This document shows positions 1 through 15,800 of a stretch of DNA of 64,000 nt, piece by piece. Position 1 is the first letter of the stretch. Each line of letters starts with the position of its first letter. The stretch spans positions 93,501 through 157,500 of the forward strand of contig JAKOON010000069.1 in the NCBI GenBank assembly GCA_022577435.1, in the 5' to 3' direction. A program made the translations under genes and the position numbers. The notes below the pieces were generated by a model. It ran no database searches, was not told where the DNA came from, and saw only the letters and a list, made by a program, of their open reading frames with translations. The stretch comes from Embiotoca jacksoni (Eukaryota; Chordata; Actinopteri; Embiotocidae).

Positions 1-533
1 CAAACACACAACAAACACAACACACACAACAAACACACAACACACACAACAAATACACAACAAACACAAAACAAACACAACAAACACACAACAACAAAAC
101 AAACACACAACAAACACACACAACAAACACAAAGCAAACACAACAAACACAACAAACACACAACAAACACAACAAACACACACACAACAAACACAACAAA
201 CACACACAACAGACGCACAACAAACACAACAAACACACACAGCAAACACACAACAAACACAACAAACACAACAAACACACAACAAACACACACAACAAAC
301 ACACAACAAACACAACAAACAAAACAAACAACAAACACAACAAACACACAACAAACACAACACACACAACACACTCACACAACAAACACACAACAAACAC
401 ACATAACAAACAGACAACACACACACAACAAACACAACAAACACACAACACACACACAACAAACACACGACAAACACACAACACACACAACAAACACACA
501 CACAACAAACACACACAACAAACACACAACAAA
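1..533. repeat. A/C-only satellite, left segment
   Basis: Tandem units of the ACAACAAACAC and ACACAACAAACAC type; the plus strand is almost entirely A and C. The segment starts before the window. It carries the same rare marker variants as the large array further right: the stretch at about 361-490 (CACTCACAC, ACATAACAAACAGAC, CACGACAAAC in that order) reads essentially the same as about 15771-15900. It therefore belongs to the same satellite, separated from the main array by a 3.3-kb island. Confidence 0.93.
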
Positions 534-1069
534 CACATCATCAACAAACACCATCAACAAACACCATCAACAAACACTCCATCAACAAACACCAACAACA
601 AACACTCCATCAACAAACACCATCAACAAACACACCATCAACAAACAACATCAACAAACACCATCAACAAACACTCCATCAACAAACACTCCATCAACAA
701 ACACCATCAACAAACACCATCAACAAACACTCCATCAACAAACACCATCAACAAACACTCCATCAACAAACACTCCATCAACAAACACCATCAACAAACA
801 CCATCAACCAACACCATCAACAAACACCATCAACAAACACACCATCAACCAACACCATCAACAAACACCATCAACAAACACCATCAACAAACACTCCATC
901 AACAAACACTCCATCAACAAACACCATCAACAAACACCATCAACAAACACTCCATCAACAAACACTCCATCAACAAACACCATCAACAAACACACCATCA
1001 ACAAACACCATCAACAAACACACCATCAACAAACAACATCAACAAACACCATCAACAAACACACCATCA
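534..1069. repeat. CATCAACAAACAC minisatellite
   Basis: About 40 head-to-tail copies of a 13-bp unit CATCAACAAACAC. Fifteen-bp variants carry an extra TC or AC before the CAT (CAACAAACACTCCAT, CAACAAACACACCAT). The core CAACAAACAC is shared with the satellite directly to its left, and the switch between the two is abrupt near position 533. No coding potential. Confidence 0.93.
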
Positions 1070-1178
1070 CACCTGTTAAACCTGTGGAGGAAACTCACCT
1101 GATCCACAAACCACGAAGACGAAGAGAGCGAGCAGCCACGGGCCCACCGGAGACTTATCATCGTTTACAGGCCGCTGG

Positions 1179-1247
<69 letters not shown>

Positions 1248-2424
1248 CGGTTATAATAAAGTTCTGCTGCAGCTCCAGTTCGGTTGGATCAGTAAGTTCA
1301 GAGAGCCGGTACGTGAACATCAGTGATGTCACCATGGAAACCTGAAACTGGAGCAGAGAAACAGCAGATTTTATATCAAACTCAGTAAACGGTCATCAGA
1401 GACCCTCAAAATGTTCAGAAAGTCTCCGCCGATGAAGCGACGAGCCGGCGAGGATGATGACATCACGTTTCAAGAGGGGCGGAGCTTCACTGTCCAAGAC
1501 CGAAGAAGGATCGTCAGGTCAGGAGAGACCAGCTGGGTTTTCAGAGTCAGACTGTCAACACCGAGTTCTGTTGGACCTTCTGAGGAGAACGCTAACTGAA
1601 CCACCTGAACCGTGTCGCCATGGCAACAGCCTTCTCCAACATGGCAACATGAGCGTCGTGTTGAAGATTTTATTCTCCAAACATTTGTCCTAAAATCTGA
1701 TGCAAAGAATGAGGCTGATTATTAATGTTGGTTTAATCAGGTTTCCACGGTGACATCACAGATGTTGACGTACCTGCGGTCACGTTGCCGTGGTGATGAA
1801 GAGACTCCGAATTCTTCCTAATGGAGGTCGTTGATCCTCCGTGTTCGTCACCGTGATGCGTTCAGGAACTCGATGAGAGCAGAAAGATTTTCAAACCACA
1901 ACATCCGGACTGCAGCTAACAGAGACTCTCATCGACCTGCACACTGTTCAGGAAGTTATGATGGAACACCGATGAGCTTCACGTTGAAGAAGCTGACGTC
2001 AGCAAAATATGTCTTCAGTTCAACAGCAGTAAAAGTAGAAACAAAGCATGGTCAGACCACACGACGCGCAGGTGAGATCGGTGTGATCATTCTCTGCTGG
2101 TCCAGCTGACAGCAGCCTCCTCGGCGAGCTGAGCAGCTGCTCTCCCACCAAACTCCATTCAAAAATCTGCCTATTTAACGCTGAACTCGTGTGTTTGCAA
2201 AGATAAACACCACCTGAAGTGAAATAAGTCATCTTTAATGAAACCAAGTGAAGCTCCTCTTAAACTCGTCTTATGGACAATTCAAACGACTAAAAACACG
2301 TGTGGTGTAGCTGCTGTGTTCCGTCGCCCTCCGTAGTGTTTACACCGGCCGACCCGACATTAGAGGGTCCAGATGAAGCCGACGAGCTACGACCAGGGAG
2401 CGAAGTGTGAACTGATCTGAAGAC
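1070..2424. other. Ordinary-sequence island, no gene recognised
   Basis: Mixed-composition sequence between repeat arrays. Several open frames of 60-92 codons exist on both strands (for example plus 1411-1599 and 1831-2109, minus 2020-2247), but none shows a recognisable domain, signal peptide or convincing splice structure. It could hold a small exon or regulatory DNA of a neighbouring gene; nothing in the sequence decides this. Confidence 0.6.
1181..1246. repeat. (CA)33 microsatellite
   Basis: An uninterrupted CA dinucleotide run of 66 bp inside the ordinary-sequence island. Confidence 0.97.
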
Positions 2425-2750
2425 GGTCTGAGACACAGAGACACGCTGAGACACTCTGAGACACGCTGAAACACTCTGAGACACGCTGAGACACGCTGAG
2501 ACACTCTGAGACGGTCAGAGACACTCTGAGACACGCTGAGACGGTCTGAGACACGCTGAGACACTCTGAGACGGTCAGAGACACTCTGAGACACGCTGAG
2601 ACGGTCTGAGACACGCTGAAACACTCTGAGACACACTGAGACACTCTGAGACGGTCTGAGACATGCTGAGACACTCTGAGACACTCTGAGACGGTCAGAG
2701 ACACTCTGAGACACTCTGAGACGGTCTGAGACACGCTGAGACACGCTGAA
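2425..2750. repeat. 10-bp CTGAGACRCK minisatellite
   Basis: About 32 copies of a 10-bp unit in four main versions: CTGAGACACG, CTGAGACACT, CTGAGACGGT and CAGAGACACT. The versions recur in partly ordered groups, giving a longer secondary period. Open frames across it on the minus strand (VSxRLRVSQ-type repeats) are products of the repeat. Confidence 0.93.
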
Positions 2751-2854
2751 AGTTACATTCAGAGATGTTGTGTTTGAAAACCACAACGGATCATGTTAAT
2801 GTGACTGATTTGTGAGTGGAGTCTGGAACTCAGAGAACAGCTGTTATCTGCCAT

Positions 2855-3844
2855 GTTTCACTCATCATATTCATCATGTTTCACAAGCATCATCTTCATC
2901 ACCTTCATCACCATCATCTTCATCATGTTTCACACACATCATCTTCATCACCTTCATCATCATCATCACCATCACCTTCATCACCTTCATCATCATCATG
3001 TTTCACACATCATCATCATCATGTTTCACACATCACCTTCATCATGTTTCACACATCACCTTCATCATGTTTCACACATCATCTTCATCATGTTTCACAC
3101 ATCATCTTCATCACCATCATCTTTATCATCATCATCATCATGTTTCACACATCATCTTCATCATGTTTCACACATCATCATCATGTTTCACACATCACCT
3201 TCGTCATGTTTCACACATCATCTTCATCATGTTTAACACATCACCTTCGTCATGTTTCACACATCATCTTCATCACCTTCATCATGTTTCACATACATCA
3301 TCTTCATCACCATTATGCTTCACACACATCATCTTCATCATGTTTCACACATCATCTTCATCATGTTTCACACATCATCATCATGTTTCACACATCATCA
3401 TCATCATCTTCATCATGTTTCACATACATCATCATCATCATCATGTTTCACCTTCATCACCATCATGTTTCACACCATCTTCATCATGTTTCACACATCA
3501 TCTTCATCATGTTTCACAAATCATCTTCATCATGTTTCACACATCATCTTCATCACCTTCATCATGTTTCACACATCATCTTCATCACCTTCATCACCTT
3601 CATCATGTTTCACACACATCATTTTCATCATGTTTCACGCATCATCTTCATCATGTTTCACACATCATCTTCATCACCTTCATCATCTTCATCATGTTTC
3701 ACACATCATCATCATCATCTTCATCATGTTTCACATACATCATCATCATCTTCATCATGTTTCACCTTCATCACCATCATGTTACACACCATCTTCATCA
3801 TGTTTCACACATCATCTTCATCATGTTTCACAAATCATCTTCAT
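2855..3844. repeat. CATCTTCATCATGTTTCACAC minisatellite
   Basis: About 1 kb of variable-length units built from CATCATCTTCATCATGTTTC and ACACATCAT, mixed with short (CAT)n and (CACCTTCAT)n runs. Long His/Ser/Phe-rich open frames on the plus strand come from the repeat. It ends at TCTTCAT (about 3844), where the A/C satellite begins without a spacer. Confidence 0.93.
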
Positions 3845-6800
3845 AAACACAACAAACACACAACAAAAAAACAAACACAACAAACACACAACAAACACAA
3901 CAAGCACAACAAACACACAACAAACACAACACACACACAACAAACACACACAACAAACAAAAAACATACACAACAAACACACAACAAAAAAACAAACACA
4001 ACAAACAAACACAACAAACACACAACACACAACAAACACACAACAAACACAACAAACACAACACAACAAACACACACAACAAACACACACAAAACAAACA
4101 CACACACAACAAACACACACAACAAACACACACAACAAACACACAACAAACAAACACAACAAACACAACAAGCACAACAAACACAACACACAACAAACAC
4201 ACACAACAAACACACAACAAACACACACAACAAACACAACAAACACACACAACAAACACACACAACAAGCACACAACAAACACAACAAACACACACAAAA
4301 CAAACACACACACAACAAACACACACAACAAACACACACAACAAACACACAACAAACAAACACAACAAACACAACAAGCACAACAAACACAACACACAAC
4401 AAACACACACAACAAACACACAACAAACACACACAACAAACACAACAAACACACACAACAAACACACACAACAAGCACACAACAAACACAACAAACACAC
4501 ACAACAAACACACACACACAACAAAAAACAAACACACAACAAACACACACAACAAACACACACACAACAAACACACAACAAACACAACAAACACAACAAA
4601 CACACAACAAACACACGCAACAAACACAAAACAAACACAACATAGACACAACAAACACATAAAAAAACACAGCAAACACAACAAACACACAACAAACACA
4701 CAATAAACACACACAACAAACACACAACACACAACAAACACACACAACAAACATACAACAAACACACAACAAACACACAACAAACACACACAACAAACAC
4801 ACAACACACAACAAACACAAAACAAACACAACAAACACAACAAACACAACAAACACACAACACAGACACAACAAACACACAACAAACACAACACACACAA
4901 CAAACACACAACAAACACACAACAGACACCCAACAAACACAACAAACACACACAACAAACACACAACAAACACAACAAACACACAACACACACACAACAA
5001 ACACACAACAAACAACAAACACAACAAACACACAACACACTCACAACAAACACACAACAAACACAGCAAACAACAAACACACAACAAACACACAACACAC
5101 ACAACACACACACAACAAACACAGCAAACACAACAAACACACAACAAACACTCAACAAACACACAACAAACACACACAACAAACACACAATAAACACACA
5201 CAACAAACACACAACAAACAAAACAAACAACAAACACAACAAACACAACAAACACAACACACACAACACACTCACACAACAAACACACAACAAACTCACA
5301 TAACAAACAGACAACACACACACAACAAATACAACAAACACACAACACACACACAACAAACACACACAACAAGCACACAACAAACACAACAAACACACAC
5401 AAAACAAACACACACACAACAAACACACACAACAAACACACACAACAAACACACAACAAACAAACACAACAAACACAACAAGCACAACAAACACAACACA
5501 CAACAAACACACACAACAAACACACAACAAACACACACAACAAACACAACAAACACACACAACAAACACACACAACAAGCACACAACAAACACAACAAAC
5601 ACACACAACAAACACACACACACAACAAAAAACAAACACACAACAAACACACAACAAACACACACACAACAAACACACAACAAACACAACAAACACAACA
5701 AACACACAACAAACACACGCAACAAACACAAAACAAACACAACATAGACACAACAAACACATAACAAACACAGCAAACACAACAAACACACAACAAACAC
5801 ACAATAAACACACACAACACAACAAACACACACAACAAACACACACAACAAACATACAACAAACACACAACAAACACACACAACAAACACACAACACACA
5901 ACAAACACAAAACAAACACAACAAACACAACAAACACAACAAACACACAACACAGACACAACAAACACACAACAAACACAACACACACAACAAACACACA
6001 ACAAACACACAACAAACACCCAACAAACACAACAAACACACACAACAAACACACAACAAACACAACAAACACACAACACACACACAACAAACACACAACA
6101 AACACACAACAAACAACAAACACAACAAACACACAACACACACACAACAAACACACAACAAACACAGCAAACAACAAACACACAACAAACACACAACACA
6201 CACAACACACACACAACAAACACAGCAAACACAACAAACACACAACAAACACTCAACAAACACACAACAAACACACACAACAAACACACAATAAACACAC
6301 ACAACAAACACACAACAAACACAACAAACACACACACAACAAACACACAACAAACACACACAACAGACGCACAACAAACACAACAAACACACACAGCAAA
6401 CACACAACAAACACAGCAAACAACAAACACACAACACACAACAAACACACAACACACACAACACACACACAACAAACACAGCAAACACAACAAACACACA
6501 ACAAACACTCAACAAACACACAACAAACACACACAACAAACACACAATAAACACACACAACAAACACACAACAAACAAAACAAACAACAAACACAACAAA
6601 CACAACAAACACAACACACACAACACACTCACACAACAAACACACAACAAACTCACATAACAAACAGACAACACACACACAACAAATACAACAAACACAC
6701 AACACACACACAACAAACACACAACAAACACACAACACACACAACAAACACACAACAAACACACACAACAAACACACAACAAACACAACAAACACACACA

Positions 6801-9800
6801 CAACAAACACACAACAAACACACACAACAGACGCACAACAAACACAACAAACACACACAGCAAACACACAACAAACACAGCAAACAACAAACACACAACA
6901 CACAACAAACACACAACACACACAACACACACACAACAAACACAGCAAACACAACAAACACACAACAAACACTCAACAAACACACAACAAACACACACAA
7001 CAAACACACAATAAACACACACAACAAACACACAACAAACAAAACAAACAACAAACACAACAAACACAACAAACACAACACACACAACACACTCACACAA
7101 CAAACACACAACAAACTCACATAACAAACAGACAACACACACACAACAAATACAACAAACACACAACACACACACAACAAACACACACAACAAGCACACA
7201 ACAAACACAACAAACACACACAAAACAAACACACACACAACAAACACACACAACAAACACACACAACAAACACACAACAAACAAACACAACAAACACAAC
7301 AAGCACAACAAACACAACACACAACAAACACACACAACAAACACACAACAAACACACACAACAAACACAACAAACACACACAACAAACACACACAACAAG
7401 CACACAACAAACACAACAAACACACACAACAAACACACACACACAACAAAAAACAAACACACAACAAACACACACAACAAACACACACACAACAAACACA
7501 CAACAAACACAACAAACACACAACAAACACAACAAACACACAACAAACACACAACACACAACACACACACACAACAAACAGCAAACACAACAAACACACA
7601 ACAAACACTCAACAAACACACACAACAAACACACAATGAACACACAACAAACACACAACAAACACACAACAAACACAACAAACACACACACAACAAACAC
7701 ACAACAAACACACACAACAAACACACAACAAACACAACAAAGAGACAACAAACACACACAACAAACACAACAAACACACAACAAACACACAACAAACACA
7801 CAACAAACACAACAAACACACAACAAACACAACAAACACACACACAACAAACACACAACAAACACACACAACAAACACAACAAACACACAACAAACACAC
7901 AACAAACACACAACAAACACAACAAACACACAACACAGACACAACAAACACACAACAAACACAACAAACACACACAACAAGCACACAACAAACACACACA
8001 ACAAACACACAACAAACACAACAAACACACAACAAACACACACAGCAAACACACAACAAACACACAACAAACACACACAACAAACACACAACAAACACAA
8101 CAAACACAACAAACACACAACAAACACACGCAACAAACACAAAACAAACACAACAAACACACAACATAGACACAACAAACACATAACAAACACACAGCAA
8201 ACAACAAACACACAACAAACACACAACAAACACACACAACAAACACACAACACACAACAAACACAAACAACAAACATACAACAAACACACAACAAACACA
8301 CAACAAACACACAACAAATACACAACACACAACAAACACACAACAAACACAAAACAAACACAAAAACACAACAAACACACAACACAGACACAACAAACAC
8401 ACAACAAACACAACACACACAACAAAGACACAACAAACACACAACAGACACCCAACAAACACAACAAACACACACAACCAACACAACAAACACACAACAC
8501 ACACACAACAAAAAAACAAACACAACAAACAAACACAACAAACACAACACACAACAAACACACAACAAACACAACAAACACAACACAACAAACACACACA
8601 ACAAACACACACAAAACAAACACACACACAACAAACACACAACAAACACACACAACAAACACACAACAAACAAACACAACAAGCACAACAAACACAACAC
8701 ACAACAAACACACACAACAAACACACAACAAACACACACAACAAACACAACAAACACACACAACAAACACACACAACAAGCACACAACAAACACAACAAA
8801 CACACACAACAAACACACACACACAACAAAAAACAAACACACAACAAACACACACAACAAACACACACACAACAAACACACAACAAACACACAACAAACA
8901 CACATCAAACACAAAACAAACACACACACAACAAACACACAACAAACACAACAAACACACACAACAATCACACAACAAACACACACAACAAACACACAAC
9001 AAACACACGCAACAAACACAACAAACACACAACACAGACACAACAAACACATAACTAACACACAACAAACACACACAACAAACACACAACTAACACACAA
9101 CAAACACAACAAACACACAACACACAACAAACAACAAACACACAACAAACACAACAAACACACAACAAACAACAAACACAACAAACACACAACAAACACA
9201 CACAACAAACACACACAACAAACCCACAACAAACACACACAAGAAACACGCAACAAACACACACAACAAACACACAACAAACACACAACAAACACACAAA
9301 ACAAACACACACAACAAACACACAACAAACACAACAAAGAGACAACAAACACACAACAAACACACAACAAACACAACAAACACACAACAAACACACAACA
9401 AACACAACAAACACACAACAAACACACACAACAAACACACAACAAACACAACAAACAACAAACACACAACACACACAACAAACACAACAAACACACACAA
9501 CAAACACAACAAACACACAACACACACACAACAAACAAACAACAAACAACAAACACAACAAACACACAACACACACAACAAACACACAACAAACACAACA
9601 AACAACAAACACACAACACACACAACAAACACAACAAACACACAACAAACACACAACACACAACACACACACACAACAAACAGCAAACACAACAAACACA
9701 CAACAAACACTCAACAAACACACACAACAAACACACAATAAACACACACAACAAACACACAACAAACACACAACAAACACAACAAACACACACACAACAA

Positions 9801-12800
9801 ACACACAACAAACACACACAACAAACACACAACAAACACAACAAAGAGACAACAAACACACACAACAAACACAACAAACACACAACAAACACACAACAAA
9901 CACACAACAAACACAACAAACACACAACAAACACAACAAACACACACACAACAAACACACAACAAACACACACAACAAACACAACAAACACACAACAAAC
10001 ACACAACAAACACACAACAAACACAACAAACACACAACACAGACACAACAAACACACAACAAACACAACAAACACACACAACAAGCACACAACAAACACA
10101 CACAACAAACACACACAACAAACACACAACAAACACAACAAACACACAACAAACACACACAGCAAACACACAACAAACACACAACAAACACACACAACAA
10201 ACACACAACAAACACAACAAACACAACAAACACACAACAAACACACGCAACAAACACAAAACAAACACAACAAACACACAACATAGACACAACAAACACA
10301 TAACAAACACACAGCAAACACAACAAACACACAACAAACACACAACAAACACACACAACAAACACACAACACACAACAAACACAAACAACAAACATACAA
10401 CAAACACACAACAAACACACAACAAACACACACAACAAATACACAACACACAACAAACACACAACAAACACAAAACAAACACAAAAACACAACAAACACA
10501 CAACACAGACACAACAAACACACAACAAACACAACACACACAACAAAGACACAACAAACACACAACAGACACCCAACAAACACAACAAACACACACAACC
10601 AACACAACAAACACACAACACACACACAACAAACACACAACAAACACACAACAAACAACAAACACAACAAACACACAACACACACAACAAACACACAACA
10701 AACAACAAACACACAACACACACACAACAAACACAACAAACACACAACAAACACACAACACACACAACACACACACACAACAAACACAGCAAACACAACA
10801 AACACACAACAAACACTCAACAAACACACAACAAACACACAACAAACACACAACAAACACACACAACAAACACACAACAAACACAACAAACACACACACA
10901 ACAAACACAACAAACACACACAACAGACGCACAACAGACACGACAAACACACACAGCAAACACACAACAAACACAACAAACACAACAAACACACAACAAA
11001 CACAACAAACAAACACACAACAAACACAACAAACAAAACAAACAACAAACACAACAAACACACAACAAACACAACACACACAACACACTAACACAACAAA
11101 CACACAACAAACACACATAACAAACAGACAACACACACACAACAAACACAACAAACACACAACACACACACAACAAACACACACAACAAACACACAACAA
11201 ACACACAACAAACACAACAAACACAACAAACACACAACAAACACACGCAACAAACACAAAACAAACACAACAAACACACAACATAGACACAACAAACACA
11301 TAACAAACACACAGCAAACACAACAAACACACAACAAACACACAACAAACACACAACACACAACAAACACACACAACAAACATACAACAAACACACAACA
11401 AACACACAACAAACACACACAACAAACACACAACACACAACAAACACACAACAAACACAAAACAAACACAACAAACACAACAAACACACAACACAGACAC
11501 AACAAACACACAACAAACACAACACACACAACAAACACACAACAAACACACAACAGACACCCAACAAACACAACAAACACACACAACCAACACAACAAAC
11601 ACACAACACACACACAACAAACACACAACAAACACACACAACAAACACACAACACACACAACACACACACACAACAAACACAGCAAACACAACAAACACA
11701 CAACAAACACTCAACAAACACACACAACAAACACACAACAAACACACACAACAAACACACAACAAACACACACACAACAAACACAACAAACACACACAAC
11801 AGACGCACAACAAACACAACAAACACACACAGCAAACACACAACAAACACAATAAACACAACAAACCCACAACAAACACACAACAAACACACAACAAACA
11901 CACACAACAAACACACACAACAAACACAACACACACAACAAACACACAACAGACACCCAACAAACACAACAAACACACACAACCAACACAACAAACACAC
12001 AACACACACACAACAAACACACAACAAACACACACAACAAACACACACAACACACACACACAACAAACACAGCAAACACAACAAACACACACAACAAACA
12101 CAACAAAAACACAACAAACACACAACAAACACAACAAACACAACAGACACAACAGACACAACAAACACACAACAAACACAACACACACAACAAACACACA
12201 ACACACACAACAAATACACAACAAACACAAAACAAACACAACAAACACACAACAACAAAACAAACACACAACAAACACACACAACAAACACAAAGCAAAC
12301 ACAACAAACACAACAAACACACAACAAACACAACAAACACACACACAACAAACACAACAAACACAACAAACACACACAACAGACGCACAACAAACACAAC
12401 AAACACACACAGCAAACACACAACAAACACAACAAACACAACAGACACAACAGACACAACAAACACACAACAAACACAACACACACAACAAACACACAAC
12501 ACACACAACAAATACACAACAAACACAAAACAAACACAACAAACACACAACAACCAAACAAACACACAACAAACACACACAACAAACACAAAGCAAACAC
12601 AACAAACACAACAAACACACAACAAACACAACAAACACACACACAACAAACACAACAAACACACAACAGACGCACAACAAACACAACAAACACACACAGC
12701 AAACACACAACAAACACAACAAACACAACAAACACACAACAAACACACACAACAAACACACAACAAACACAACAAACAAAACAAACAACAAACACAACAA

Positions 12801-15800
12801 ACACACAACAAACACAACACACACAACACACTCACACAACAAACACACAACAAACACACATAACAAACAGACAACACACACACAACAAACACAACAAACA
12901 CACAACACACACACAACAAACACACGACAAACACACAACACACACAACAAACACACGACAAAAAACAAACACAAAATAAACACAATAAACACACAACAAA
13001 CACACAACACGCACAACACACACAACAAACACACAACAAACACACACAACAAACACAACAAACACACACAACAAACACAACAAACACACAACAAACACAC
13101 AACAAACACAACAAACACAACAGACACAACAGACACAACAAACACACAACAAACACAACACACACAACAAACACACAACACACACAACAAATACACAACA
13201 AACACAAAACAAACACAACAAACACACAACAACAAAACAAACACACAACAAACACACACAACAAACACAAAGCAAACACAACAAACACAACAAACACACA
13301 ACACACACAACAAACACACAACAAACACACACACAAACACACACACAACAAACACACACAACAAACACACAACAAACAAACACAACAAACACACACAACA
13401 AACACAACAAACACACAACACAGACACAACAAACACACAACAAACACAACAAACACACACAACAAACACACAACAAACACACAACAAAAAAACACAACAA
13501 ACACACACAACAAACACACAACACACAACAAACACACACAACAAACACAACAAACACACAACACACAACAAACACACACAACAAACACAAACACACACAC
13601 AACAAACACACAACAAACAAACACACACAACAAACACAACAAACACAACAAACACACAACACACAACAAACACACACAACAAACACACACACAAACACAC
13701 ACACAACAAACACACACAACAAACACACACAACAAACACAACAAACACACAACACACAACAAACACACACACAAACACACACAACAAACACACAACAAAC
13801 AAACACACACAACAAACACAACAAACACAGCAAACACACAACACACAACAAACACACACAAACACACACACAACAAACACACACAACAAACACACAACAA
13901 ACAAACACAACAAACACACACAACAAACACAACAAACACACAACACAGACACAACAAACACACAACAAACACAACAAACACACACAACAAACACACAACA
14001 AACACACAACAAAAAAACAAACACACAACAAACACACAACACACAACAAACACACACAACAAACATACAACAAACAGACAACAAACACACAACAAACACA
14101 CAACAAACACACAACAAACACAAAACAAACACAACAAACACACAACAAACACACAAAGAACACAACAAACACACAACACAGACACAACAAACACACAACA
14201 AACACAACACACACACAACAAACACATAACAAACACAACAACAGACAACACACACAACAAACAAAACAAACACACAACAAACACAACACACACAACAGAC
14301 ACACAACAAACACAACAAACACACAACAAACACACACAACAAACACACAACAAAGACCCACAACAAACACACAACAAACACACACAACAAACACACACAA
14401 CAAACACACAACAAACACACACAACAAACACACACAACAAACACACAACAAACACACACAATACACACAATAAACACACAACAAACACAACAAACACACA
14501 ACAAACACACACAACACACACAACAAACACACAACTAACACACAACAAACACACACAACAAACCCACAACAAACACACATAACAAACACACAACAAACAC
14601 AACACACACAACAAACACAACAAACACACACAACACACAACAAACACACACAAGAAACACACAACAAACACACACAACAAACACACAACAAACACACAAC
14701 AAACACAACAAAGAGACAACAAACACACAACAAACACACACAACAAACACACAACAAACACACAACACAGACAGAACAAACACATAACAAACACACAACA
14801 AACACACACACAACAAACACACACAAACACACACAACAAACACACACAACAAACACACACAACAATCACACAACAAACAAACACAACAAGCACAACAAAC
14901 ACACAACACACAACAAACACACAACAAACACACAACAAACACACAACAAACACAACAAACACACACAACAAACACACACAACAAGCACACAACAAACACA
15001 ACAAACACACACAACAAACACACACACAACAAAAAACAAACACACAACAAACACACACAACAAACACACACACAACAAACACACAACACACACACAACAA
15101 ACACACAACAAACACACACAACAAACACACACAACACACACACACAACAAACACAGCAAACACAACAAACACACACAACAAACACAACAAAAACACAACA
15201 AACACACAACAAACACAACAAACACAACAGACACAACAGACACAACAAACACACAACAAACACAACACACACAACAAACACACAACACACACAACAAATA
15301 CACAACAAACACAAAACAAACACAACAAACACACAACAACAAAACAAACACACAACAAACACACACAACAAACACAAAGCAAACACAACAAACACAACAA
15401 ACACACAACAAACACAACAAACACACACACAACAAACACAACAAACACAACAAACACACACAACAGACGCACAACAAACACAACAAACACACACAGCAAA
15501 CACACAACAAACACAACAAACACAACAGACACAACAGACACAACAAACACACAACAAACACAACACACACAACAAACACACAACACACACAACAAATACA
15601 CAACAAACACAAAACAAACACAACAAACACACAACAACCAAACAAACACACAACAAACACACACAACAAACACAAAGCAAACACAACAAACACAACAAAC
15701 ACACAACAAACACAACAAACACACACACAACAAACACAACAAACACACAACAGACGCACAACAAACACAACACACACAACACACTCACACAACAAACACA

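Noticed and set aside
1084..2247. Short frames in the unique island as exons of a hormone gene paired with 49375-49584
   Set aside because: I looked on the minus strand for natriuretic-peptide-like (CFG...GLGC) and urotensin-like (CFWKYC) motifs and found none; the frames lack convincing splice sites.
2812..4706. Plus-strand His/Ser/Phe-rich frames running into Thr/Asn/Gln/His repeats
   Set aside because: Parallel frames in at least two phases follow the CATCTTCATCATG minisatellite and then the A/C satellite; there is no start context, splice signals or conserved domain.
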